Shown: positions 1 to 7,875, counted from the stretch's first letter. The stretch: 64,000 nucleotides of DNA from Vibrio campbellii CAIM 519 = NBRC 15631 = ATCC 25920 (GCF_002163755.1 NZ_CP015863.1:1984001-2048000), one strand, 5' to 3'. Made by a program: numbers and translations. Notes: generated by a model not told the origin, from the letters alone.

Positions 1-201
1 TACAGCCAATCGCTTTATCAGGAGCTGCTTCCGTTTGGAGTTAAGGTATGCTGCTTATGCTCTAGTGTCGTATATACCGATATGACTAACGATGGACGTA
101 TTGATAATAAGTTGAAAATTGAAACCCAAGATCTTGCAAAAGCACTCAGTTTTTTTTCGAAGCCTATCTCCAGGCGCTGCAGTGTCATTGACCTAGAGTA
201 A
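1..201 (+). CDS. Short-chain dehydrogenase, C-terminal fragment (cut by window edge)
   Basis: The frame is open from base 1 and ends at TAA 199-201, giving 66 residues. It reads YSQSLYQELLPFGVKV and then TDMTNDGRIDNKLKIE. This is the helix after the SDR catalytic Tyr/Lys, the following beta strand, and the C-terminal tail of classical NAD(P)-dependent short-chain dehydrogenases. The Rossmann fold and active site lie outside the window. It is on the + strand and has no attC, so it is probably the first chromosomal gene beyond the distal end of the cassette array. Substrate cannot be inferred. Confidence 0.75.
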   Translation, partial: YSQSLYQELLPFGVKVCCLCSSVVYTDMTNDGRIDNKLKIETQDLAKALSFFSKPISRRCSVIDLE

Positions 202-345
202 TTGGTTGCTGTAAAAGAAGGTAAGAACTACGGCCGACAAAAGTTAACGAAAACCAACGGCATTCTTTTGTACTCAGCAAGGCTTACGTAAATACATGCT
301 GAGTACCTACTCTGGGGTTTAGTTATCTCCATGTGTTCACACAAG
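202..345. other. Junction between chromosome and distal end of the cassette array
   Basis: No gene is visible. A 9-bp perfect inverted repeat (TACTCAGCA/TGCTGAGTA, 271-305) could form a hairpin but has no T-run. There is no recognisable attC, although one would be expected here to close the glyoxalase cassette. An IS end remnant starts at 346 instead. Confidence 0.5.
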
Positions 346-784
346 CCACCAACAGAGTATATTCATGCGCATGTGTAGAAAGTGGCGTATTTTCCAACTT
401 GTTACTAAGTGTTTTTCCCACGCAGCCCATTAAGTTTCCAAATGGGTCCCCAACTTGGCACATTGAAAGCCCATCTTCAATTTCCATTTGTCCTCGATAA
501 AGACACGCACCGAGTTCTTCAAAGTGAGAAAGAGCAACACGTAAATTATCTACTGACCAGTAAACAACCGTACCACTTTTACCAGCACCAACCTTTTTGT
601 CTGCTTGGACTATTTCTAGTGAGAAACCATTTAGATCAAGCGCTGTGAAGTCAAAGTCAGGATGGTAAACCGGAACAGCTTCGGGGAAAGCTTTCTTGTA
701 CCATTCAAGCCCTTTCGCTACATCTGGGACATGAACAAGAACCGCTGATGGATTTATAATTTTTCTCCAACAACATAACGCCAA
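323..784 (-). CDS. Glyoxalase/VOC-family protein, 3' end replaced by IS sequence
   Basis: This is a vicinal oxygen chelate fold protein, about 145 residues. It shows an N-terminal strand SAVLVHVPDVAKGLEWYKKAF, a central NGFSLEIVQ strand, and DPFGNLMGCVG near the end, the usual DPdGN signature of the second beta-alpha-beta module. The native reading ends near GKTL; the following roughly 25 residues are encoded by the solo IS end at 346-409. Its own attC is missing. The start is uncertain: the open frame begins at a TTG inside the next attC, while a GGAG at 765-768 points to a rare start around 755-760. Possible roles are bleomycin/fosfomycin-type resistance or dioxygenase, but the sequence does not decide. 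Function may be impaired. Confidence 0.7.
   Translation of the reverse strand: MALCCWRKIINPSAVLVHVPDVAKGLEWYKKAFPEAVPVYHPDFDFTALDLNGFSLEIVQADKKVGAGKSGTVVYWSVDNLRVALSHFEELGACLYRGQMEIEDGLSMCQVGDPFGNLMGCVGKTLSNKLENTPLSTHAHEYTLLVACVNTWR
346..409 (+). mobile_element. Solo right-end remnant of an IS30-family element
   Basis: These about 64 bases match the 3' end of the intact IS at 1889-1950 with scattered mismatches and one indel: the last transposase codons (GAGTATATTCATGCGCAT), the stop, and the terminal inverted repeat ending TACTAAG. It has the same orientation as the intact copy. It lies directly against the glyoxalase gene and supplies that gene's present C-terminal residues, so it arose by deletion or by one-ended loss of a second copy. 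Confidence 0.8.
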
Positions 785-870
785 ATTAAGGTGTGAACAA
801 CGCTAACACCTAAGCTAAACCATTGTGCCATAAACTAAACTGGCTTGAAGTGAAAGCGCCAAGCGTGGCG
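776..870 (-). repeat. Truncated attC (class F) of the Nudix cassette
   Basis: It has a normal TAACGCC end and a GTGAACAACGC arm, but is cut after GCCAAGCGTGGCG by the IS. The TGTGAATC...TTGTTA half is absent on both sides of the IS, so this is insertion plus deletion rather than simple insertion. Confidence 0.85.
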
Positions 871-1950
871 CTTGGATTCAAGTACGAAGTGCGACACCTC
901 TGAACATAAAAACAGTGAGATGCGATAATCATGAAGTTTGCTCCCGCCAAGAAGTAAAAAACATGAAATACACACACCTCACTGAGAACGAAAGGTATAT
1001 GATTTCTGCGCTCAGAAAGCAAGGAATTAGTACCGCTAAAATAGCTAAACAACTGGGGCGTCACAAAGCCACTATCTATCGAGAAATTGAACGTAATTCC
1101 CGATACAACAGACATTTTAAAAGGTACTCCTATCAAGCATGGAGAGCCCAACAGATGGCTGCGCCGGTCGCGCAGAAATAAGCGCTACAGCGAAATCGAC
1201 TTTAGGTTGCCTGAGGCCTTGTTACGACTGGATTGGAGTCCTGACCAAATCGTTGGATACCTAAGGGTAAGAGGCTATCCAACAATGAGCCACGAGCTCA
1301 TTTATCAGCATATTTGGAACGATAAAACTCTCGGTGGAACCCTATGGAAACACCTACGCCAATCCACTAAGAAAAGGCGTAAAAGGTATAACTCAAAAGA
1401 CAGCCGAGGTCGCCTGGCAGCAAAGCGTCATATTACTGAAAGACCTGCAAAAGCTGAGCATAGAAAAGAGCCCGGCCATTGGGAAATTGATACTGTCGTT
1501 GGCCGCGGAACCAAGCACTGTATCGTGACTTTAGTCGACAGAATGACTGGCTACACTTTTATTGGGCAAATGGACGATAGAACAAGCGAGTCGCTCAACG
1601 TAAGAATGAGCAAAATCATGACCCACTCTGACTTACCTTTTAAGACGATAACTGCGGATAACGGCACTGAATTTCATGGTTATGCACAACTAGAAAAACA
1701 TCATAACTGTATGTTTTATTTTGCAAACCCATACCACTCATGGGAACGAGGCACTAATGAGAACACTAATGGCTTAATACGACAATACTTACCAAAACGA
1801 ACTTCTATGTCACACGTGACACAGAAGCTCTGCAATGAAATTGCACACAAATTAAATACGCGCCCACGCAAAAGACTTGGGTATAGGACACCAACGGAGT
1901 ATATTCATGCGCATCTGTAGAAAGTGTCGCACTTCAAACTTGATACTAAG
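871..1950 (+). mobile_element. IS30-family insertion sequence
   Basis: About 1080 bp, with imperfect terminal inverted repeats of about 27 bp. The left end has GAAGTGCGACAC at 886-897 and the right end GTGTCGCACTTC at 1924-1935, with matching flanks (CTTGG/CTTAG). It contains one transposase reading split over two frames. It sits within the attC and 3' end of the Nudix cassette; no clean target duplication was identified. Confidence 0.88.
963..1920 (+). pseudogene. IS30-family transposase, frameshifted
   Basis: IS30 transposases are usually one frame of about 320-340 residues. Here the N-terminal helix-turn-helix (ISTAKIAKQLGRHKATIYREI) is in one frame, which ends at a stop at 1179-1181. The DDE catalytic core (GHWEIDTVVGR, TADNGTEF, NTRPRKRLGYRTPTEY) continues in the +1 frame to 1920. 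The two overlap around 1087-1181. A 1-nt insertion or 2-nt deletion near 1165-1180 would explain it. Programmed frameshifting is possible but IS30 elements do not normally need it. The DDE residues D (EIDT), D (TADNG) and a downstream E (TNENTNG) remain. Confidence 0.85.
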
Positions 1951-2332
1951 TGTATTGGTTTAAGTGATTCTCTATAAATTCGATATCAGCTCGATAAAAA
2001 TCACCAAGTGGAATAGCACTTGGCTCAAGCCAAAAGAAAGTTTGCTGCCTAACTTCATCAATCATCTGAGGCTCAGTATCATTACCCGCACGTAAAACAA
2101 CATAATGAATTTCACCACCAAAATCATTTTTAGCTTGATGACTACCGAGTCGCTTTAAACCTTGCAGTCCCGTTTCTTCCCACAGCTCTCTAACTGCTGC
2201 TTGATTACCTGACTCACCAGGGTCAATAGAACCGCCTGGGAATTCAAATACCATTCCTTGCCCTCGTCTGAAGCGCTTTTGGATAAGAACCTTTCCATCT
2301 CTTACGACCACGCCCATCGCAATATTCTTCAT
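1946..2332 (-). CDS. Nudix hydrolase (MutT-like)
   Basis: 128 residues. The Nudix box is complete (GGSIDPGESGNQ then AAVRELWEETGL), the Mg-binding motif that cleaves nucleoside diphosphates linked to X. The start is MKNIAMGVVVRDG at 2332 with AGGAAAG upstream; the frame extends further back into the attC but that part is not native. The stop codon lies inside the IS terminal repeat, so the last residues (about QYT) may be IS-derived. The attC of this cassette survives only as the stump on the far side of the IS. Substrate unknown; possibly NTP pool cleansing. Confidence 0.88.
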   Translation of the reverse strand: MKNIAMGVVVRDGKVLIQKRFRRGQGMVFEFPGGSIDPGESGNQAAVRELWEETGLQGLKRLGSHQAKNDFGGEIHYVVLRAGNDTEPQMIDEVRQQTFFWLEPSAIPLGDFYRADIEFIENHLNQYT

Positions 2333-2362
2333 GTGAACTTTCCTTGTTCTTCTAAATACACA

Positions 2363-2482
2363 TAACGCCCAATTAAGGTGTGAAGCACGCGACCACGACA
2401 CTTAACTAGACCACCGTAAACACTAAATTCACCCCAAACCAAAAATGCCATGCGTGCTGAATCACTCTTAAATTGTTTGTTA
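2363..2482 (-). repeat. attC, class H
   Basis: 120 bp; TAACGCCCAATTAAGG to TTGTTA, with GAAGCACGC/GCGTGCTGAATC arms. Closes the 38-residue ORF cassette. Confidence 0.95.
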
Positions 2483-2548
2483 TATTTCAGTGCGCTATAG
2501 GTGATTTGGGCTATGCGCACCTACTAATTTGCTCTTTTCAACGGAGTT

Positions 2549-2665
2549 TCACCAGATCATCAGTAAGCTAAACTTAAAAGAGCGGTGGTTCTCCCAAAAC
2601 ATGGCAACACATTTTGAAAGTTGCTTAAATTTACTACTAATTTTGTTGATAATTTTCATACCCAT
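2549..2665 (-). CDS. Small basic hypothetical protein
   Basis: 38 residues, MGMKIINKISSKFKQLSK then CVAMFWENHRSF. A near-perfect AAGGAGGG Shine-Dalgarno sequence lies just upstream of ATG 2665, which is why the start is set here and not at the longer frame (to 2812). It has a basic amphipathic N-terminal half and a hydrophobic end; no family recognised. It is the only candidate gene of its cassette. Confidence 0.45.
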   Translation of the reverse strand: MGMKIINKISSKFKQLSKCVAMFWENHRSFKFSLLMIW

Positions 2666-2868
2666 AAGCTCTCCCTCCTTAGTCTGACTAGTTAAAAACC
2701 CCACAATTTCCGCTAAGAGAAACTGCACCACAAAAACAGGTGGATTTGACGCAAAGTAAATCGAGGCTGCCATCATCAGTCTCAGGAGACCACCACTGAG
2801 AGACGTATTCACGTTTCGGCTTTCGACTTGAGTTTTAACATTATAACGTACTGAACTAAAAAGAAATA

Positions 2869-2988
2869 TAACGCCCTGTTAAGGGGTGAGCAACGCAATA
2901 CCGAAGCTGCCGCATACCACCTTAAACACTAAACGCAACGCATAGTGAAAATGCCACGCGTTGCGAATCCCTCTTGAACAGTTTGTTA
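2869..2988 (-). repeat. attC, class A
   Basis: 120 bp; GGGGTGAGCAACGC/GCGTTGCGAATCCC arms. Closes the broken GNAT cassette, whose stop codon overlaps its last bases. Confidence 0.96.
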
Positions 2989-3499
2989 TATGCGTGTTTG
3001 AGTCGAGAGAGTAACCAAGTCATCACTATCGTATAAACGCTCTGCGGATTCTTGCATACCAAGCTTACGGAGTAGTTTTTCTGATGCCAAATTTTTCTTT
3101 TACCGCTACACCATAAACCTCAGACACCAAACTCGATTCCAAGGTGAAATTTAACACAGCCTTCGAAGCTTCAAACGCGTACCCTTTACCTTGATATTGA
3201 GGTAGTAATGCATACCTAATATCTGAAAAATTCGAGTCAGGAACTAACTCGACGCCAGCATAACCGATTTTTTGAGATGGCTTACTTTTTAGCGCAACAA
3301 TGAAAGTGCCATAGCCTTTCGAACAGTGAGCCACTTTGCTTGGTACGTAATTCTGAATATACTACAAGCTAAAAGGCTTTCCACCCGGTAAATATCTTGT
3401 TGTTTCAGCGCAAGTCAAAAGCTTCTTATAAATATCAAGATCTTCTGGGGTTACAGGGCTAAGTATTAGTCTTTCAGTCTCGATCATCGAATTATCCAT
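2986..3499 (-). pseudogene. GNAT acetyltransferase (RimJ/RimL type), inactivated
   Basis: The reading starts at MDNSMIETERLILSPVTPED (ATG 3499, GAGG upstream). An in-frame TAG at 3362-3364 follows PGGKPFSL; the frame then continues unbroken through the acetyl-CoA motif QYQGKGYAFEAS. Further on, a run of five A in KEK-FGIRK shifts the frame; deleting one A restores NLASEKLLRKLG and a natural end at the TTA at 2986. Two independent lesions mean this is a dead gene. It resembles the intact GNAT at 16615-17109. Confidence 0.85.
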
Positions 3500-3514
3500 T
3501 TCCTCTAGAGCATA

Positions 3515-3634
3515 TAACGCCTTGCTAAGGTGTGAGCAACGCAATACCTTAGCCTCCGCATAATACCTTAAACACATAAACCGACGCATAGTAAAAATGC
3601 CACGCGTTGCGAATCACTCTTAAGCAACTTGTTA
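3515..3634 (-). repeat. attC, class A
   Basis: 120 bp; CCTTGCTAAGG end. Belongs to the toxin-antitoxin cassette, whose genes face the other way. Confidence 0.95.
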
Positions 3635-3691
3635 TACCGCTTTGTCGAGGCTAAAATGACCAACATAAAGACCACTTAAGAGACCGATTAT

Positions 3692-3940
3692 ATGACCACT
3701 AGAATTTTAGCTGATGTTGCTGCAAGCATTACCGAGTTGAAAGCTAACCCTATGAAAGTTGCAACTAGTGCTTATGGCGAACCTGTTGCTGTATTAAACC
3801 GAAATGAGCCAGCATTTTATTGCGTACCTGCCGAAGCGTACGAAATGATGATGGACAGACTCGAAGATCTTGAACTACTAGCTATCGCTAAAGAGCGTGA
3901 ATCTGAAGAGAGCATTTCGGTAAATATTGATGACCTATAA
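3692..3940 (+). CDS. Antitoxin, Phd/YefM family
   Basis: 82 residues. The N-terminal part, TRILADVAASITELKANP, is the DNA-binding fold of Phd/YefM antitoxins, followed by PVAVLNRNEPAFYCVPAEAYE and an acidic C-terminal tail that would wrap the toxin. It binds its own promoter and neutralises the toxin encoded next. It lies on the + strand, against the direction of all neighbouring cassettes, as is usual for integron TA cassettes that carry their own promoter (space 3635-3691). The last 11 bases overlap the toxin gene, implying translational coupling. Confidence 0.9.
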   Translation: MTTRILADVAASITELKANPMKVATSAYGEPVAVLNRNEPAFYCVPAEAYEMMMDRLEDLELLAIAKERESEESISVNIDDL

Positions 3941-4220
3941 ACTCGACTTTAAAAAGAGCGCACTCAAAGAGTGGAAAAAGCTTGGCTCTACTCTGCAACA
4001 ACAATTTAAGAAAAAGCTAATCGAGCGCTTAGATAATCCACATGTTCCAGCGTCAAAACTTTCTGGAGCTGACAACATGTATAAAATTAAGTTGCGTCAG
4101 TCGGGCTACCGTCTCGTCTACAAAGTCGAAGACGATGTCATCATTGTAACCGTCTTAGCAGTCGGAAAACGAGAACGTAGCGATGTTTACCGTAAAGCCA
4201 TGAAAAGGTTAGATGATTGA
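3930..4220 (+). CDS. Toxin, RelE/ParE family mRNA interferase-like
   Basis: 96 residues from ATG 3930. The features are those of RelE: YKLDFKKSALKEWKKL, a central KLSGADNMYKIKLRQSGYRLVYKV, and basic C-terminal KRERSDVYRKAMKRL. RelE homologues cleave mRNA on the ribosome. The gene starts within the antitoxin (GATGACC) and is expressed with it. Such modules are thought to stabilise cassette arrays by post-segregational killing. Product identity is sure at family level; the exact target is inference. Confidence 0.9.
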   Translation: MTYKLDFKKSALKEWKKLGSTLQQQFKKKLIERLDNPHVPASKLSGADNMYKIKLRQSGYRLVYKVEDDVIIVTVLAVGKRERSDVYRKAMKRLDD

Positions 4221-4228
4221 TTGCGGTA

Positions 4229-4348
4229 TAACGCCCTGTTAAGGTGTGAGCAACGCAATACCGAAGCTGCCGCATACCACCTTAAACACTAAAACCAAAG
4301 CATAGTAAAAATGCCACGCGTTGCGAATCACTCTTAAACAGTTTGTTA
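4229..4348 (-). repeat. attC, class A
   Basis: 120 bp; GGTGTGAGCAACGC arm. Closes the zinc-ribbon cassette. Confidence 0.96.
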
Positions 4349-4356
4349 TGCCTATG

Positions 4357-4704
4357 CTAACCACCTAGAAAATCTAGTATTTTTTGTCCAGTACCTAGAC
4401 CTCGTTTGTAAAACTCAGTGTGACCGCAGCTACTGCATGATAAGAAATAAAAACGGTGTTTGTTGTAATTGAAAAATGTACTCCAAAATCCACCACTGGC
4501 TCTTAACTCACCAACCTCATATGACTCTGAACCACATTTATCACAGCAGTATTCAAACTTCGATTTCACTTTGTCATTCCCTAACAGGTGGTTTGCCATC
4601 TGCTTGTTTGCAAGCTCTTTGCCTAAAGACCCGCACTGTTCACACTTTAATGATGAGTGTTCATTGCTATGCCCGCACCCAAAGCACTCCCATTTACTAT
4701 CCAT
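4357..4704 (-). CDS. Zinc-ribbon protein (nucleic-acid-binding type)
   Basis: 115 residues. Two zinc modules are visible. The first is an N-terminal WECFGCGHSN...CEQCG knuckle. The second is a C-terminal ribbon YCCDKCGSESYE...LSCSSCGHTEFYKRGL, a pattern found in bacterial Zn-ribbon nucleic-acid-binding proteins of the zinc_ribbon_13 type, including the closing KILDFLGG. The start is ATG 4704 behind GAGGGA; six extra codons upstream run into attC. No catalytic domain is seen. Role unknown. Confidence 0.75.
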   Translation of the reverse strand: MDSKWECFGCGHSNEHSSLKCEQCGSLGKELANKQMANHLLGNDKVKSKFEYCCDKCGSESYEVGELRASGGFWSTFFNYNKHRFYFLSCSSCGHTEFYKRGLGTGQKILDFLGG

Positions 4705-4721
4705 ATTCCCTCTTATAGGCA

Positions 4722-4843
4722 TAACGCGCAGTTAAGGTGTGAGAGACGCAGATCTCCCTAACCTAAAATAAACTCTGATAAATCCGTGCCTATTTGGGCA
4801 CTAAAACCCCAATGCGTTTCGAATCGGCTTGAACGTCTTGTTA
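4722..4843 (-). repeat. attC, class D
   Basis: 122 bp; TAACGCGCAG end and GAGAGACGC/GCGTTTCGAATC arms. Closes the ORF-less cassette; nearly identical to the site at 31747-31869. Confidence 0.94.
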
Positions 4844-5133
4844 TTCCGCAACTAAAGTCGGCTATGTTTACGCCTAATCTTTTGATATGACGAGAAATTT
4901 TCGGTATGCAGGCAAAAATCGAAGCCGAAGTATTTGGCAGCTCACTACCTTAAATCGCTTTAGCGTCACTCTTTAATTGCTGCGCCATATTAAGGTGCGC
5001 TTAAAGCGCTTTAAGGTTAGCATGGAAATGACCAATATTCGCCCTTTTCGCCGCTTTTCAACCCTATTACCCCGCCACTTTCACTCTTAGGCTACAACCA
5101 CGTACATTCAGCCTGAGAGATCCGTTGCGGAAA
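4844..5133 (-). other. ORF-less cassette body, copy 1
   Basis: 290 bases between two attC sites with no credible ORF on either strand. It is repeated almost base for base at 31870-32159. Internal palindromic stretches occur (GCTTAAAGCGCTTTAAGG near 5007-5024, and AAATCGCTTTAGCG near 4952-4965). It could encode a small RNA or carry a promoter for downstream cassettes. Confidence 0.7.
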
Positions 5134-5253
5134 TAACGCCCTGTTAAGGGGTGAGCAACGCAATACAAGAGCCGCCGCATACCGCCTTAAACACTAAAAC
5201 CAACGCATAATGAAAATGCCACGCGTTGCGAATCCCTCTTGAACAGTTTGTTA
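5134..5253 (-). repeat. attC, class A
   Basis: 120 bp; closes the GNAT cassette and overlaps its TAA. Confidence 0.96.
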
Positions 5254-5703
5254 TGTTTGGGGCTCAAGAGTTCTGCTCAACTCTATTTCCCTACCTGCGA
5301 CTAAGTTTCCAGTAGGAATAAAACCACAATTTAAGTAGAAACCTTTTGGACCACCAGTGCCATCTACAACACTTGTATAAAGAGCCGATGCTCCAAACTC
5401 GTTAAGCAACTCTGAACTTAACAACTCGATAGCTCTACGACCATAACCTTTTGACTGTTGTGCCTGATCTAGCATGAAACGCCAAAGGAAAAGTTTATCT
5501 GCGGAAATGTCTGCGTTTACCAAGATGAAACCTATTGGCTTATCATCAGCATAGATGCCACGAAACCAAGGAAAATCCATAAAGTTCGCTTCAGCCAATG
5601 AAACAGCATTGCTATCAACATGATTTAATTGACTTTTAGCAACTTTCAACTGGCAGATTTCATAGAAATTATCATGGTTAATTTTTCTTAGCTCTATGCT
5701 CAT
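5251..5703 (-). CDS. GNAT family N-acetyltransferase
   Basis: 150 residues. The acetyl-CoA loop is QQSKGYGRRAIELL (Q/RxxGxG/A), preceded by LWRFMLDQ and followed by LYTSVVDGTGGPKGFYLNCGF, a C-terminal layout common in the spermine/spermidine and PaiA-like GNATs. AGGAGGG precedes the ATG by about ten bases. The stop overlaps attC. Acceptor unknown. Confidence 0.85.
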   Translation of the reverse strand: MSIELRKINHDNFYEICQLKVAKSQLNHVDSNAVSLAEANFMDFPWFRGIYADDKPIGFILVNADISADKLFLWRFMLDQAQQSKGYGRRAIELLSSELLNEFGASALYTSVVDGTGGPKGFYLNCGFIPTGNLVAGREIELSRTLEPQT

Positions 5704-5726
5704 ACTGACAATTCCCTCCTAAAACA

Positions 5727-5846
5727 TAACGCCTTGTTAAGGTGTGAGGCACGCAATACCGAAGCCTCCGCATACCACCTTAACCACTAAAACCAACGCA
5801 TAGTAAAAATGCCACGCGTGCCGAATCACTCTTGAACAATTTGTTA
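5727..5846 (-). repeat. attC, class B
   Basis: 120 bp; GAGGCACGC/GCGTGCCGAATC arms. Closes the methyltransferase cassette. Confidence 0.96.
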
Positions 5847-5866
5847 GCAGTTTTTTCTGCTCAAAA

Positions 5867-6499
5867 TTATGCTTTTATCGCATACACCGTTATGTGGTTT
5901 GAACTTTCACGCTCATAAACACTGACATGAAGCACTTGGAACCCTGCTTTCTCTAGTTCAACAACTAGATCATTTTCAGAGGTAACATGACGATATGGAC
6001 TGCCATCTCTATAAGTTTCATAGCTAATTTCATTTTTAGAGCAAAAGCTACTGACAAAAAACACCCCGTTTTCAGACAGTGAACGATAAACATGACTCAA
6101 GAATATGACTCGATCTGCACCGATAATGCAATGCAAGCAATTACCGTCAATAACAACATCATAACGTTCTGGAAGTTCAAGAGACGCTACCGTTAGGTCC
6201 GCTAAATAATAATTACCCTCGACTCCTGTTGCTCTGGCTTTTTCCTTTGCCCATTCGATTGCGGTTGGTGAAATATCTATACCTGTCACCTCAAAGCCCA
6301 ACTTCTGGAAGGCTCTGCAATGATGTCCTTCACCGCAACCTAATTCGAGCAGTTTACCTTGCACAGGTCGTTTAAATAGCTCGAGAAAACGCTCCACTAA
6401 AACTGCTTTAGACATTCGCTCGTTGCCACCCCAACCTTTCCAGCCAGCTTGGCGAGCTTCAACATACATGTCTTCATGAACTTGGTAGTTTTGTTTCAT
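5867..6499 (-). CDS. Class I SAM-dependent methyltransferase
   Basis: 210 residues. Motif I is KLLELGCGEGHH (SAM glycine loop), motif II FEVTGIDISPTAIEWA, and motif post-I YDVVIDGNCLHCI. The N-terminal MYVEARQAGWKGWGG resembles small-molecule methyltransferases of the thiopurine/tellurite-like group. The start is taken at the second ATG (6499), because AAGGA overlaps the first ATG two codons upstream. Acceptor not inferable. Confidence 0.87.
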   Translation of the reverse strand: MKQNYQVHEDMYVEARQAGWKGWGGNERMSKAVLVERFLELFKRPVQGKLLELGCGEGHHCRAFQKLGFEVTGIDISPTAIEWAKEKARATGVEGNYYLADLTVASLELPERYDVVIDGNCLHCIIGADRVIFLSHVYRSLSENGVFFVSSFCSKNEISYETYRDGSPYRHVTSENDLVVELEKAGFQVLHVSVYERESSNHITVYAIKA

Positions 6500-6515
6500 A
6501 TTCATCCTTGACTGC

Positions 6516-6635
6516 TAACGCCTTGTTAAGGTGTGAGGCTCGCAATACCTAAGCTTCCGCATAACACCTTAACCACCAAACCTAACGCATAGTAAAAATG
6601 CCACGCGTGCCGAATCACTCTTGAACAATTTGTTA
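6516..6635 (-). repeat. attC, class B
   Basis: 120 bp; GAGGCTCGC variant arm. Closes the 70-residue ORF cassette. Confidence 0.95.
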
Positions 6636-6677
6636 TAGCTCAGCTCACTTAGTGCTCCCGTAGCATCGCTTTCAAAT

Positions 6678-6890
6678 CTATATATAACTTCCATACTTTC
6701 GTTTAGTTTCTTGAGTCCAGTTACTGCGCAAAGCCAACATAGCTTGAATTGCTTCTCTACTTGGGTCTTTTACTGATGTCGGTTCCGACTCTAATTGTAC
6801 GAGTATCAACTCCAATTCCTTAAACTGAAGTCCCTGATCAAAACTAGTGGTGTAAGGGCGAGCCCATCCTAAACGTTGATAACAATTCAT
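6678..6890 (-). CDS. Hypothetical cassette protein
   Basis: 70 residues beginning MNCYQRLGWARPYTTSFDQG, start set by GGAGGA at proper distance from ATG 6890; the longer frame to 6971 has no such site. The middle is rich in E/L and the end basic (TQETKRKYGSYI). No signal or membrane segment. Family not recognised. Confidence 0.6.
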   Translation of the reverse strand: MNCYQRLGWARPYTTSFDQGLQFKELELILVQLESEPTSVKDPSREAIQAMLALRSNWTQETKRKYGSYI

Positions 6891-7010
6891 ACGTAATCCT
6901 CCGCGAGACATGTCGTATATTTCAATGATTAACAACCACATGCTAACAGAAAAATTTTGCTTTGGGCGCACCTATAATACTGATACACAAGTAGATTTTT
7001 CGATGAACTA

Positions 7011-7130
7011 TAACGCCTTGTTAAGGTGTGAGGCACGCAATACCGAAGCCTCCGCATACCACCTTAACCACTAAAACCAACGCATAGTAAAAATGCCACG
7101 CGTGCCGAATCACTCTTGAACAATTTGTTA
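7011..7130 (-). repeat. attC, class B
   Basis: 120 bp; closes the DJ-1/PfpI cassette. Confidence 0.96.
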
Positions 7131-7135
7131 TGTGT

Positions 7136-7717
7136 TTAATGAGCACCTTGCTTGTGATAGCTCAGAATAAACTGTTTTTGCTTACGATCTAGCAACTCTA
7201 GTGCTTCAGCCACCGCTAGCCCAAAATCAACGTACCCATTGGGCATCGCTGTCACTATGCGCTTGTCGACTTGAACTAAAGACTCTTCATAGATCGCTCC
7301 CTCCCAATATGGTCGAGTGAGCTGTACCGAAGATTCTGGGGCGTATTTTTCCGTATAATTATGGGTAATTTTGACACCCTTTAGAATGCCAGCTCTTGCT
7401 AAGACTAATACTCCCGCACATATGCCACCAATAACTAGTGATGATTCATGGGCTTTCTGGATGAAACTAGCAATTTGGTCGCTTCCCATTATTGAATCGG
7501 GATTTCCTCCAGGGATCAGAAGAGCTTGATAGTCCGTAATACATACGTCCTCAAAGTTAACGGTGGGGCAAATTCTTAGACCTGAGGAATCGGTATGATT
7601 ATGATTCTCTGGGGTGGTGATATCAACTTTCCCATACGCTCCTAAACACTCAATCGCGTACATTACTTCATAGGAAATAGCCCCCGGATAGAGTAAAACC
7701 AGTGTTCTCTTTGTCAT
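7136..7717 (-). CDS. DJ-1/PfpI (ThiJ) superfamily protein
   Basis: 193 residues, start ATG 7717 after GAGAGGAAA. It shows a glutamine-amidotransferase-like fold: TLVLLYPGAISYEV at the N-terminus, YQALLIPGGNPDSI, and the nucleophile elbow GGICAGVLVLARAG with its conserved Cys. It then has the TNNYTEK-like region (THNYTEKYAPE). Members include glyoxalase III/deglycases, chaperones and isonitrile hydratases; which applies here cannot be read from sequence. Confidence 0.85.
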   Translation of the reverse strand: MTKRTLVLLYPGAISYEVMYAIECLGAYGKVDITTPENHNHTDSSGLRICPTVNFEDVCITDYQALLIPGGNPDSIMGSDQIASFIQKAHESSLVIGGICAGVLVLARAGILKGVKITHNYTEKYAPESSVQLTRPYWEGAIYEESLVQVDKRIVTAMPNGYVDFGLAVAEALELLDRKQKQFILSYHKQGAH

Positions 7718-7743
7718 TATTTCCTCTCTCCGTTCGGAACACA

Positions 7744-7865
7744 TAACGCCGCATTAAGGTGTGAGCAACGCTACCACTAAACCTAACCATACCACCGTAA
7801 ACACAAAACCCAACGATGGAATGAAAAATGCCAAGCGTTGGGAATCACTCTTAAATGCTTTGTTA
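7744..7865 (-). repeat. attC, class E
   Basis: 122 bp; GCCGCATTAAGG end, GCCAAGCGTTGGGAATC arm. Closes the SDR-like cassette. Confidence 0.95.
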
Positions 7866-7875
7866 TGTGCGTACT

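Noticed and set aside
2549..2812. 87-residue protein starting at 2812
   Set aside because: No ribosome site at that start; a strong AAGGAGGG favours the 38-residue start at 2665.
5100..5133. CTCTCAGGC-like stretch in the ORF-less cassette suggesting the 3' half of a glycine riboswitch
   Set aside because: On the - strand GGATCTCTCAGGCTGAATG lacks the conserved GCCGAAGG part and the rest of the aptamer; too short to support.
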